The notes under the pieces are model-generated. The model was not told the origin of the DNA. It searched no databases and saw only the letters and a list, made by a program, of their open reading frames with translations. 64,000 nt of DNA from Alteromonas macleodii ATCC 27126. Its GTDB lineage: Bacteria; Pseudomonadota; Gammaproteobacteria; Enterobacterales; Alteromonadaceae. A program made the position numbers and the translations under genes. Of this stretch, positions 1-9,487 are shown one piece after another. The stretch lies in contig NC_018632.1 in NCBI RefSeq assembly GCF_000172635.2, positions 2,356,001-2,420,000 of the forward strand, in the 5' to 3' direction. Within the stretch, counting starts at the first letter, position 1, and the number at the start of each line of letters is the position of its first letter.

Positions 1-511
1 CATGGGTCATCCCATCAATTTTAGACATGCCTCTCTCTAGGCTTAATGCTACCGAATTTAACTTATATTTATGATTTGTAGAGAGTTCCGACAAAAAGCC
101 AAGTCGAAAAACTAAGCGATTCTCAGCGTCACCAACAATAGCAATGCTAGACTCTCCACTTAAGTCACGATAAACATTAAGGTCTACTGAATGGCCATCA
201 ATTTCAATTTCTAGACCAGTCAATTCCTCACCTTTACCTAAATCATTGAGATTTAAATCTTTAGCGTTCACGTGGTCTATAATGCGACTTTCAATTTGGT
301 TGCTGACCACTTTTTGCCTCCTTGCTCCTTTGTAGTATTCAGAAACAACATAGCATGTGGCTGATGTTTCAGATAATGCCTTTGTAGTTGATGTAAAAGA
401 GGCCTTTTTCGAACTATTAAGGGAGTTTGGCTGCTCAGATTCATTCATGGTCGAAGCATTTACTATTGCGGGTAAGAATAGAAACGTCGCTAATATTCCT
501 ATTTTATTCAT
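1..511 (-). CDS. Secreted hypothetical protein, C-terminus cut off by the window edge
   Basis: An open frame of 170 codons runs on the minus strand from an ATG at 509-511 to the window edge with no stop, so the 3' end lies outside. An AAGGA ribosome site sits about 8 nt upstream of the ATG. The N-terminus is a typical signal peptide (MNKIG, a hydrophobic run, then Val-Asn-Ala as a likely cleavage site near residue 19), followed by a Ser/Thr/Asn-rich stretch to about residue 55. The rest is mixed polar and beta-like sequence with no family I recognise. It is probably periplasmic, outer-membrane or secreted. The frame, ribosome site and signal peptide support it as real; function is unknown. 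Confidence 0.72.
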   Translation of the reverse strand, partial: MNKIGILATFLFLPAIVNASTMNESEQPNSLNSSKKASFTSTTKALSETSATCYVVSEYYKGARRQKVVSNQIESRIIDHVNAKDLNLNDLGKGEELTGLEIEIDGHSVDLNVYRDLSGESSIAIVGDAENRLVFRLGFLSELSTNHKYKLNSVALSLERGMSKIDGMTH

Positions 512-888
512 TGAAAAGTCCTTATCTCTTATTTCTTATGTCCTATTTCTTATAATGGTTAATGTAGACTGCAACCCCCTTACAATCAATATTATTGTTC
601 AAAAACATATATTACGATTAGATAAATTACATTAATCTTATGAATTAAGCATAACTCGCTTCTTCCTAGTTATTATTCCTACCAAGCGCTTTGCACGGGT
701 TGAACCCCGATTCGAGGTAGCGAGCAGAGTAGCCGCCCTACAGTTATTTGCTTTAGCTTTGGTGTTGATATTGCAACTCCCCTCTTACATTAGCGTTTTA
801 TCTCGGGTTTCAGGCATATTTTTCATACTTGCCTTTTACCGAACATCATAAACGTGAATGTTTTACATAAATGGACATAGGAGGCTGT
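512..888. other. Divergent intergenic region, 377 nt
   Basis: This gap separates the minus-strand secreted protein from the plus-strand host-attachment gene, so it should hold two outward promoters. The half next to the secreted gene is AT-rich. Around 679-720 there is an imperfect stem (CTACC at 679-683 against GGTAG at 716-720) enclosing a small GGG/CCC hairpin. It has no tRNA arms and no poly-U tail. I see no convincing gene or operator. Confidence 0.4.
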
Positions 889-1326
889 ATGACAGTTCAA
901 AAACACTACGTAATTGTGGCCAACCACGACGACGCCACAGCTTACACCTATACCAACCACGGAAGTGCACTTGTTGAAGTAAAAAAGTGGCACAACGAGT
1001 TTAGTGACGCGAGTGACCAAGACATTTATACAGATAAACCCGGCAGACAATCGGCTCCCGCTTCGCAAGTACCAGGCGTTGATAGCATGAATCGAAAAGA
1101 TGCCGCCGAACTCGAAGATGAACGATTTGCTAGTGACATTGCTGACTGGCTAGATGGTGAGCGTAAACGAGGTGCGTTGGGCTCTATAGATATTATTAGT
1201 GGACCAGGGTTCCTTGGAAAATTGAGAGGCGAAATGTCATCTCAATGTTCAGATATCGTCGACAAAGAAGTGAAAAAGAATGTTTTAGGTGCAGACGAGG
1301 AAACCTTGCTTTCATACCTTAAATAA
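889..1326 (+). CDS. Host attachment family protein
   Basis: The product has 145 residues and resembles the 'protein required for attachment to host cells' family (Host_attach, PF10116). The family layout is visible: an N-terminal beta strand (HYVIVANHDDA), a TDKPGR motif in the first third, then ERFASDIADWL and a GPGFLGKLR segment ending in a short helical tail. Members are small cytosolic proteins; the name comes from Agrobacterium genetics and the biochemical role is unknown. I chose the ATG at 889 because AGGAGG lies just upstream at 879-884; an in-frame ATG at 871 has no such site. The gene stands alone and is followed by a hairpin. Assignment to the family is fairly sure, but no activity should be inferred from the name. 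Confidence 0.8.
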   Translation: MTVQKHYVIVANHDDATAYTYTNHGSALVEVKKWHNEFSDASDQDIYTDKPGRQSAPASQVPGVDSMNRKDAAELEDERFASDIADWLDGERKRGALGSIDIISGPGFLGKLRGEMSSQCSDIVDKEVKKNVLGADEETLLSYLK

Positions 1327-1354
1327 AACGTTATTTAGTAGTTAGATTGTCACA

Positions 1355-1383
1355 GGCGGCTGTTGTCATTGCCGCCTTCTCTT
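1355..1383 (+). terminator. Hairpin terminator of the host attachment gene
   Basis: GGCGGC (1355-1360) pairs with GCCGCC (1371-1376) and is followed by a pyrimidine-rich but not pure-U tail. It lies 28 nt past the stop, between convergent genes, so it is a likely but weak intrinsic terminator. Confidence 0.55.
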
Positions 1384-1402
1384 ACTCGCTTATAAGTAAA
1401 AG

Positions 1403-2116
1403 TTAGCGGTTTTCGTTAGCTTTTAACACATTAACCTCACCGATTGCCTCGGCGCTTTTAAACGTCTTTACTCGTGTGACTTCAAGATCGGTATAAACAC
1501 GAGGATTATTCAAAATATATTCTACCTCATTGTTCAATGAGCCTTGTGTGTCAGCCGCTAACCACGCATTTATCGCATGTGCATTATGTGGAAGAAAGCA
1601 AGGAATGGATTTTTCATGATACTTGCTAAATCCCTCTACGGGTGGGCGCGTCACTACTGCACAGGAAAATAGGCCATTACTAAACCGCCGGTATACCGCG
1701 CCAATTAACAATGCACCAGTGGCCGGTTTCATTAAAAAGTGCGCTTTTCCTTTACCAAGTGGGTTTGACTCCCCTACTGCAGTTGCGACAACCACAGCTC
1801 GTCGTTCACGAATAAACTTTCCCCAATAAGGGCTTTCTAGATTACGGGCATTGAATGTGGTTCTGTTGCCAACCTCTAACGTGTCGCCAACGGGCTTAGC
1901 ATCAAACCACCATGTAGCATCGATGGTGCTATCACCAGATACAATTAAATTGGTAATTTGTCGTTCTGGCACTTTTCCAAATGCAGGATAAAAGTTAATA
2001 ACATTGCTTGTGGAAGATTCATTGACAAAAAGCGGAATGGTTTGTGTAAGCCCGACTTCTTCAAGTAGCGCAATAACGTCAGGTGAGTCAGTAATACGCT
2101 GTATAAATCCGCACAT
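1403..2116 (-). CDS. Divergent SRAP-family protein (YedK/HMCES, abasic-site DNA-protein crosslinker)
   Basis: The product has 237 residues when started at the ATG at 2114-2116, which gives the N-terminal Met-Cys-Gly of the SRAP family and has a GAGGA ribosome site. An upstream in-frame start would bury the catalytic Cys2. SRAP proteins expose Cys2 after Met removal and form a thiazolidine crosslink with abasic sites in single-stranded DNA, shielding them. Expected partner residues are visible: Asn89 in NAR, Glu116 in VGES and His167 in YHEKSIP, followed by a WL pair. The usual GFYEW block around the glutamate is replaced by AVGESNP, so this is a divergent member. It may protect against uracil- or oxidation-derived abasic sites. 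The family call is fairly confident; activity is inferred. Confidence 0.78.
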   Translation of the reverse strand: MCGFIQRITDSPDVIALLEEVGLTQTIPLFVNESSTSNVINFYPAFGKVPERQITNLIVSGDSTIDATWWFDAKPVGDTLEVGNRTTFNARNLESPYWGKFIRERRAVVVATAVGESNPLGKGKAHFLMKPATGALLIGAVYRRFSNGLFSCAVVTRPPVEGFSKYHEKSIPCFLPHNAHAINAWLAADTQGSLNNEVEYILNNPRVYTDLEVTRVKTFKSAEAIGEVNVLKANENR

Positions 2117-2194
2117 AAGTCCTCGTATTGAAAAATGCTTCCGCCATTTTAAAATTCTATAGGTTCCATATCTCAAAATATTGCATGGTAAATG

Positions 2195-2229
2195 AAAAAA
2201 GGAAAAGGGATTCACCCTTTTCCTTTTTT
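2195..2229 (-). terminator. Strong terminator of the S9 peptidase gene (bidirectional)
   Basis: A perfect 15-bp stem with a 5-nt loop (2210-2214) is flanked by A6 on one side and T6 on the other. It lies 30 nt past the stop of the S9 peptidase and before the SRAP gene. The symmetrical A and T runs mean it can end transcription in either direction. Confidence 0.85.
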
Positions 2230-2258
2230 AAAGATAAACTTCAGTTTGTTCAGTCTAA

Positions 2259-4223
2259 CTATTTAGCGGTGTGTTTATCAAAAAACTCAATCATTGCAGT
2301 CCAACGCTCGACGTTGTTTTCTTCTTTATAGAAACCGTGTGCCTCGCCAGACTTCATCATCCATTCGTACGGTTTATTGCGCTTTTCTAACTCTTCTCGT
2401 AACGCAAAAGCATGCTCTTTGGGTACGCGGACATCTTCCTCACCTTGGATGATGAATACAGGTACCTTTATTTTATCGACGTTTTTTACCGGAGATTGGC
2501 TATCACCATCAGGCAATACACGATTCAAGTAGTTTATACCAGATTGAGACTCTGGAATGTCGCCTGCAGATTTCATCAGTGCTAGGTCATACACTCCTAC
2601 AAAACCTACTGTACACTTATATAAGTCAGGTTCTCTAATGACACTTTGGAGGGCGGCATAACCACCATAAGAAGCACCATAAACACACATTCTATTTTGA
2701 TCAACAATGCCTTGCTCAATTAGATAATTGACGCCGTCGGTCATATCGTCAATCATTAGTGTTCCCCAAGATTTGAAACCTGCTTTCAGAAATTCTAAGC
2801 CATAGCCTCCTGAACCTCTGAAATTAGGTTGGAATACAGCATAACCGTGAGCCGCCAACACTTTAGCATCGCTTCTCATTTCAGTAAGTGTATCTTTTAA
2901 ACCGTGAGGACCACCGTGTGGATGCATTATTAAAGGAAGGTTTTTTGATACACCTACTGGTAAAGTAAGAATGCCCGAAATCTCCTGACCATCTCTTGCC
3001 TTATAGGTAACAACTTTAGATTGGGGCATATCAAAATCGTTTAACCATGGTCGCGTATCAGTCAGTTTTGCTAACTGTTTTTTATTTTTATTAAACAGAT
3101 AATAAGCCGTAGGTTGATTAATCCCGCCAACTGCTACAATCATCTTTGAGCCGTCATACGTCGAAGATGTGATAGACACTACACTGCCCTTAAACGCTTG
3201 ACGTAAACTAGCTAAAATTCGTTGTTCATCCGTATTTTTAACTTCACTAAAGTAAGTAGCACTGAGGTCTTTATATTCATATTCCGCGCCTATGACTTCT
3301 TGCACTTGCCCTCTAACTTCGTGCAATATAGGCTCCACATCAACCATTTCATGGGCAGCTAAAACAGTGTGCTTTTTAGTATCAATGTTATAAGTTGCGA
3401 CAGCATCTGTATCAGTTTCAATGGTACTAAGTCCAACTAGCGTTTTATCATCGGCCAAAAATACTAATGGATTGAAAAATGAATCAAATGATTCCGCCTG
3501 AAATGCCACTTGCCAGTCGTCGTTTACTGAACTTCGTACCATTAGCGTTACTTGATTATTTTCATTAGGATCTGAGCTCGTCATTGCCAAAGCTTCACCT
3601 TTGCTGTTGGTTATGATTCGTAAGCTATCTCCTGTAGATTTATACATACGTAAAGGCATTCTACCCAACGATGCTTTTCGCCCATTGCTCACCTTCATTT
3701 TATAGAGATCCAAAAAAGGCTCTTTTGTTGACCCTTGAACGCTAAAAACGACGATGGCATCTGGATCGTCTGGTAAAAAATCTACGACCTGAGAGTATCG
3801 GGTATCACCACTTTTAGAGCGGTAGCCAGTGAGGACCACGTTATCACTGCCATCTGCATCCATCGCTAACAACTCTCCAGTCGGGACTGGTTGCTCTAGG
3901 GCGCCGACTTCACGCACCATGCTCAGTAAGAGACGTTCATCATTTAACCAGTTAAAACTGCCGACTGACTCTTTTCCCCTTCCTCGAGTGATCGATTGTA
4001 CTTTTTGCTTTTCAATATCAAGTACCGTAAGGAAAACAACGCCATCATCATCTCTGGAAGTAGATGCCAGATATTTACCATCTGGGGATATTTTAATTTG
4101 TAAATACTGAGAGTGTTTTGCGAAAGCCTCTAAAACGGGCGTTTTCACTTCAGCATTTGTAGAAAAAGAGAAAGCTAGGCTTCCCAGCATAATCGTTTTC
4201 AAAAGCGATAAACGAGCTTTCAT
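2259..4223 (-). CDS. Secreted S9 family serine peptidase (prolyl oligopeptidase / acylaminoacyl peptidase type)
   Basis: The product has 654 residues. A signal peptide (MKARLSLLK then a hydrophobic core ending in TNA) sends it to the periplasm. The first two thirds have repeated beta-propeller-like strands. The C-terminal third is an alpha/beta hydrolase with the S9 nucleophile motif GASYGGY (Ser518), Asp597 in GEEDVRVP and His629 in GEAHGF, so the triad is complete. Such enzymes cut short peptides after proline or remove acylated N-terminal residues. It lies 64 nt downstream of a TonB-dependent receptor on the same strand, past an intrinsic terminator, which suggests that the receptor imports peptides and this enzyme trims them. 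The ATG has GGAG 9 nt upstream. Substrate preference cannot be read from the sequence. Confidence 0.93.
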   Translation of the reverse strand: MKARLSLLKTIMLGSLAFSFSTNAEVKTPVLEAFAKHSQYLQIKISPDGKYLASTSRDDDGVVFLTVLDIEKQKVQSITRGRGKESVGSFNWLNDERLLLSMVREVGALEQPVPTGELLAMDADGSDNVVLTGYRSKSGDTRYSQVVDFLPDDPDAIVVFSVQGSTKEPFLDLYKMKVSNGRKASLGRMPLRMYKSTGDSLRIITNSKGEALAMTSSDPNENNQVTLMVRSSVNDDWQVAFQAESFDSFFNPLVFLADDKTLVGLSTIETDTDAVATYNIDTKKHTVLAAHEMVDVEPILHEVRGQVQEVIGAEYEYKDLSATYFSEVKNTDEQRILASLRQAFKGSVVSITSSTYDGSKMIVAVGGINQPTAYYLFNKNKKQLAKLTDTRPWLNDFDMPQSKVVTYKARDGQEISGILTLPVGVSKNLPLIMHPHGGPHGLKDTLTEMRSDAKVLAAHGYAVFQPNFRGSGGYGLEFLKAGFKSWGTLMIDDMTDGVNYLIEQGIVDQNRMCVYGASYGGYAALQSVIREPDLYKCTVGFVGVYDLALMKSAGDIPESQSGINYLNRVLPDGDSQSPVKNVDKIKVPVFIIQGEEDVRVPKEHAFALREELEKRNKPYEWMMKSGEAHGFYKEENNVERWTAMIEFFDKHTAK

Positions 4224-4241
4224 TTATAATTATCTCCATGT

Positions 4242-4268
4242 AAAAAGCCCCCTATATTCGGGGGGCTT
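4242..4268 (-). terminator. Terminator between the TonB receptor and the S9 peptidase
   Basis: On the minus strand AAGCCCCC pairs with GGGGGCTT around a short AT-rich loop and runs into TTTTT. It sits just after the receptor stop and before the peptidase start, so the peptidase is reached only by read-through or by a separate promoter. Confidence 0.85.
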
Positions 4269-4287
4269 ACTTGCACTCTAACCTGAC

Positions 4288-7224
4288 TTAGAAAGAGTAA
4301 GTGATATTGGCGAACACACGACGCCCAATAAAGTCATACTGAGAAAAACGCGCAGCGTTTCCTACTTGGTCACCACTTGCTGAAATGCGAGGGGGCTTTT
4401 CGTCAAATACGTTAGCAACACCTACAAGAACATCAAAGTTATCGAATGCATACGAACCTGACACAGAGTGGTAGGTAGTCCAACTAGTTTCATCAATAAA
4501 CGTAACTGTTTCATTGTTCACTGTCGTCGTGTTGGTTTCACTACCATAGAATTCATAGTCATTCGTTGCGTCGTAATAATTTGCTGTCCATGTAACGCTC
4601 CAATCATCTTTGCCGTAGCTAAGACGTGCAACACCAACATGCTTAGGCCTACCGTTCTCTCCTACTTCATTGTTGTACGGTGTATCTTCAAATAGAAGAC
4701 CGAACTTTTCAATTTGCATAGTGTGTTCAACGGTGAAACGTACATTACCCCAATCAAATTCTTCATTGTATGAGAATTGGTAATCCACACCACGTACACG
4801 CTGATAAGCAATGTTTACATAGCCACCATTTATAATATCAATCCCATAGTCGTTTGTATCGGTATTGTTACGGCGAGTAAACAGGTCACAAAGTGGCTCA
4901 TTGGCAAAATCAATTGAGTCGTAGCAACGATCAACAATTTCAGAACCACCTAAGTTGTCTATCTCGTCAAAAATTTCAATGTTGAAATAATCGATTGAGA
5001 ACGCGTAAGTATCTTCCGGACTAGTAAATACAAAACCAATACCCTCAGCAACAGACGTCTCAGCCTCTAGTCGCCCTACGCCACCACGAGTAATAGATGT
5101 AGCTGAGCTTCCACCCTGAACGTAGTCCTCTGGAATACCCTCAGCAGAACAGTTTTCAAACACTGTATCTGTAATATCGCCTGAAGCAAAGTTAGCAACG
5201 TAATCTAAACAAGGATCTAACGCTAACTGTTGCAAGAAACCTGTTTGCTCTGCAAGGTATAGTTCATATAGCGCTGGAGCACGAAATGATGTACCGCGAC
5301 TCGCACGAATGCTGTAACCTTCAGCTATCGTCCAGTTTAAACCTAGTTTATAGGTAGTATCATTTCCGTAAGTATTAACATCGTTCCATCGTCCAGAAGC
5401 TGTTAAATCTAACTTTTCTACTCCTGTAAGGCCTTCCAGTAGAGGTACCTTAAACTCAGCGTAAATCGCTTTAGTTAACTGATCACCGGCGGTGATGCCT
5501 GCACCAGATAGACCCCACGAGTTACCATTTAGCGTATTTTGACCTGGCTTATCTTTAATTTCATCTTTTTGAATTTGGAAACCAAAGGCTGCACCGACTT
5601 CACCTGCTGGAAGTGTAAATACATCACCAGTTATAAAACCTTCAAGGGTCTGCTGATCGTAGGTTGTTGTTCCTACGTCTTCACCGAAAAGAAAAGCTTC
5701 TTGTGCTGGTGTTCTGTTGCCGTAAAGAAATTGAGGATCAGTCCATGGGATATCAACGCACGTATTCCCGCTAAATTGCGTAACAGCGCCGCTGCATGTT
5801 GTGCCGTTCGCGAAGTTAGCTTGAGCCATTTCCATTGCATCTTGGAAAATTATTTCTTGTGTATAAGTACCGTCGTTGTGACTGTATTGATAAGAAAGGT
5901 CCCACGCCCAAAAACCGATGTCACCCATTGCACCAACTACGCCTCGGGTATAATCCACTTCGATTTCAGATGAAAAATGGTCGGTAAGTGCAACTGGAAA
6001 GATGCTTCCAGCGCCGTCAAAGCCATCGACTACCGAAGCGTCTTGAGGACCAACCTCTGCGGTCCAGAATTGGCGGTAACCATTAGTCTTAGTGGTACGT
6101 TGACTATGGATAAATTCACCATAAATTGTCACATCATCACTAAGGTTATATTCACCAGTTGCATAAATTGATGCATTTTGAGTTTCTGGTACTAAAGTTT
6201 CTCGTCCTAGAAATGGGTGATTTTGATCCCACCAACCTTCACTCGCATAGTTGTCAGTGAAAGAAACTGGATACCATCCTTCCGGCGTAGTAAAACCTAC
6301 GTTTGCATCATTAATGCTTTCATAGCCGTTGTTGGCGAAAAAATTGTCATAATCAAAAGCGGCCTGCAAACTACCGCCATAGCCATCTGTCGAGACAGGA
6401 CCGTAAAGCCAAAGGCCATACCCTGTTTCAGAACAATGATAGTCACCAGTGCGGGGGTCAATCGGATCGTTTCGTGAACCGTCAGCTGAAAATTGAAGTC
6501 GCTCAGTACAATTTAAGTAATCGCGATCGCCTCGGCTTAGCATAGAAACTTTACGGTAATCAGCGGTTACTCGGAAAGAGCCTTCTGCATACTCTTCACC
6601 GAATGAAATATTAACACGACGGTCTTCGCCGCCAGACTCCATCGGCTGGCTAATATCAACGTTTACCGTCTTCTCGTCACCTTTCTTGGTGATGATGTTA
6701 ATTACACCGGCTACCGCGTCTGAACCATAAAGCGCAGAAGCACCGTCTTTTAACACTTCAATCCGCTCTACTGCCGAAAGAGGAATACTGTTTAAATCAA
6801 AAGAAGAAACCGCTCCTCGAGTACCTGCTGGCCCTGCACGGCGTCCGTTCAATAGAATTAGAGTACGGTTTGGACCAAGACCACGAAGGCCTACAGTTTC
6901 TGAACCAGTACCCCCATCTGTTACATAGCCAACGGTTAACGCCGCGGTAATTTGATTGGAACCAGCAGCAGCTGTACTCGTACGAAGTAGCTCCCCTAAA
7001 GACTTAAGGCCCTGATTTTCAGCGTCCGCAACTGAAATGATGTCTATAGGCGTATCATTAGCAAAAGAGTCTGTGCGGATACGAGATCCTACCACTGAGA
7101 TCTGCTCTACTGTGTCAGCGTCTTTTTCTACTGTGTCCTGAGCAGAAACGAAAGGAGCAGCACTTATTCCAAGTGCGACGATTATCCCCTGAGATAATCT
7201 ATTAAGTGTGTTTCGATTTTCCAT
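4288..7224 (-). CDS. TonB-dependent outer-membrane receptor
   Basis: The product has 978 residues from the ATG at 7222-7224; the frame opens 14 codons upstream, but the shorter start gives a clean signal peptide ending in VSA. A TonB-box-like segment (EQISVVGSRIR) follows. Then comes the plug domain with the typical GLRGLGPNRTLILLNGRR and VERIEVLKDGASALYGSDAVAGVINIITKK blocks, here given only in part. The remaining 800 residues are an aromatic-rich beta-barrel ending in phenylalanine, as expected for BAM-dependent insertion. These receptors import scarce ligands using TonB/ExbBD energy. The neighbouring secreted S9 peptidase hints at a peptide ligand, but substrate cannot be assigned. A promoter with a palindromic operator lies upstream. 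Confidence 0.93.
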   Translation of the reverse strand: MENRNTLNRLSQGIIVALGISAAPFVSAQDTVEKDADTVEQISVVGSRIRTDSFANDTPIDIISVADAENQGLKSLGELLRTSTAAAGSNQITAALTVGYVTDGGTGSETVGLRGLGPNRTLILLNGRRAGPAGTRGAVSSFDLNSIPLSAVERIEVLKDGASALYGSDAVAGVINIITKKGDEKTVNVDISQPMESGGEDRRVNISFGEEYAEGSFRVTADYRKVSMLSRGDRDYLNCTERLQFSADGSRNDPIDPRTGDYHCSETGYGLWLYGPVSTDGYGGSLQAAFDYDNFFANNGYESINDANVGFTTPEGWYPVSFTDNYASEGWWDQNHPFLGRETLVPETQNASIYATGEYNLSDDVTIYGEFIHSQRTTKTNGYRQFWTAEVGPQDASVVDGFDGAGSIFPVALTDHFSSEIEVDYTRGVVGAMGDIGFWAWDLSYQYSHNDGTYTQEIIFQDAMEMAQANFANGTTCSGAVTQFSGNTCVDIPWTDPQFLYGNRTPAQEAFLFGEDVGTTTYDQQTLEGFITGDVFTLPAGEVGAAFGFQIQKDEIKDKPGQNTLNGNSWGLSGAGITAGDQLTKAIYAEFKVPLLEGLTGVEKLDLTASGRWNDVNTYGNDTTYKLGLNWTIAEGYSIRASRGTSFRAPALYELYLAEQTGFLQQLALDPCLDYVANFASGDITDTVFENCSAEGIPEDYVQGGSSATSITRGGVGRLEAETSVAEGIGFVFTSPEDTYAFSIDYFNIEIFDEIDNLGGSEIVDRCYDSIDFANEPLCDLFTRRNNTDTNDYGIDIINGGYVNIAYQRVRGVDYQFSYNEEFDWGNVRFTVEHTMQIEKFGLLFEDTPYNNEVGENGRPKHVGVARLSYGKDDWSVTWTANYYDATNDYEFYGSETNTTTVNNETVTFIDETSWTTYHSVSGSYAFDNFDVLVGVANVFDEKPPRISASGDQVGNAARFSQYDFIGRRVFANITYSF

Positions 7225-7367
7225 ATCTATTCCCTGGAAATTTGCTTTCCGGACAAACAGAAACACCCGATGGGTAAGTCCGTTTATCCATGAAGCTTTC
7301 TTATGTAGGCAAAATGTAAATGCGACCTATTTTCATTTTTGAAGATTGGGGAGATTTACATTTCATT

Positions 7368-7424
7368 AATGTTACGCAATGCGCAACATTAGCCAAAAGT
7401 ATAAGATATAGCTAAAGGTGTCAA
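7368..7424 (-). promoter_or_regulatory. Promoter and 23-bp palindromic operator of the TonB receptor gene
   Basis: On the minus strand a perfect TTGACA (7419-7424) is followed after 15 nt by TATACT (7398-7403). Starting 7 nt downstream of the -10 box, 7368-7390 forms a 23-bp palindrome with one mismatched pair (half site AATGTT-CGCA). It therefore covers the predicted transcription start, the usual place for a repressor. The leader to the ATG is about 167 nt. The rest of the 495-nt gap (7225-7719) holds the serS terminator and AT-rich sequence with nothing else I recognise. The spacer of 15 nt is shorter than the ideal 17. Confidence 0.6.
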
Positions 7425-7620
7425 TTGTGACATTAGTGACTGAAATATAAGTAATTTACGGGGAAAAACGCTTTTTATTTACATTTAGAAACAACTTTAA
7501 TGGCACTAATAAATGAACTATAAGATGCTGTTTATATAACAAAATTATTACATGTAAAGATAATTTTGCACAGGCTGTACGCGTCACTGTTTAATAGGTA
7601 TGGAAGTAACCATTTAAAAG

Positions 7621-7657
7621 AAAAAACCCGATACCTCTTCACAAGATATCGGGTTGT
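7621..7657 (-). terminator. Terminator of the lolA-rarA-crcB-serS block
   Basis: On the minus strand AACCCGATA pairs with TATCGGGTT and runs into a T-rich tail. It lies about 65 nt past the serS stop. Confidence 0.85.
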
Positions 7658-7719
7658 TATTAATTAAGTCGCAACTATTAGACTTAAATTAACGTTGTGA
7701 TTTAAACTGAAAAATAAAT

Positions 7720-9027
<1,308 letters not shown>

Positions 9028-9031
9028 CTAA

Positions 9032-9415
9032 TTATCCTTTCATCAATTGAATGGCTAGCCAACCTGCTATTAGGCAAGCGCCAACGTTAAGAAATACATT
9101 TGCTGCGGCTTTAAGCCACAACCCGTTTTCTAATAAAGTTAAGGTTTCAACGGAAAATGTTGAGAATGTAGTAAAGGCACCTAATAGCCCTACACCGATA
9201 AGCGCTCGGTAAGGAGAGTCGCTTAAATCATGACGTTCGATAAAACCGTACAGTAATGCGAGTGCAAACGACCCGACCACATTCACCGTTAGTGTACCAA
9301 ACGGCATGTGTTTTCCAAATAAGGAATCAACACTTGTGGTAACAAAATAGCGTAAACAGGCGCCGGTCGCACCGCCAGCGGCAATAAAACAATACAAAGC
9401 TAACCCTTGAGGCAC
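9032..9415 (-). CDS. crcB: Fluoride ion channel CrcB (Fluc)
   Basis: The product has 127 residues, the same length as E. coli CrcB. It exports fluoride across the inner membrane as a dual-topology dimer. Four hydrophobic segments are visible, with the family motifs GGATGACLRY near residue 14, GTLTVNVVGS near residue 41 and GAFTTFSTFS near residue 79. The start is GTG at 9413-9415 with GGGAG upstream. It lies between rarA and serS, a common arrangement in gammaproteobacteria. No fluoride riboswitch is evident in the 72 nt upstream. Confidence 0.94.
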   Translation of the reverse strand: MPQGLALYCFIAAGGATGACLRYFVTTSVDSLFGKHMPFGTLTVNVVGSFALALLYGFIERHDLSDSPYRALIGVGLLGAFTTFSTFSVETLTLLENGLWLKAAANVFLNVGACLIAGWLAIQLMKG

Positions 9416-9487
9416 GAAAACTCCCTAGCGCATTTTTTATTAACTAATTCATATAATCTGAACTAGTTGAGTTACTTGTCTGCAACT

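Noticed and set aside
357..635. Plus-strand 92-residue ORF
   Set aside because: It lies opposite the start of the better supported minus-strand secreted gene and has no ribosome site or signal of its own.
678..721. tRNA-like fold
   Set aside because: There is no acceptor stem, anticodon loop or standard T-arm; only an imperfect stem.
5539..5973. Plus-strand 144-residue ORF inside the TonB receptor
   Set aside because: It is antisense to a well supported barrel coding region, with no ribosome site.
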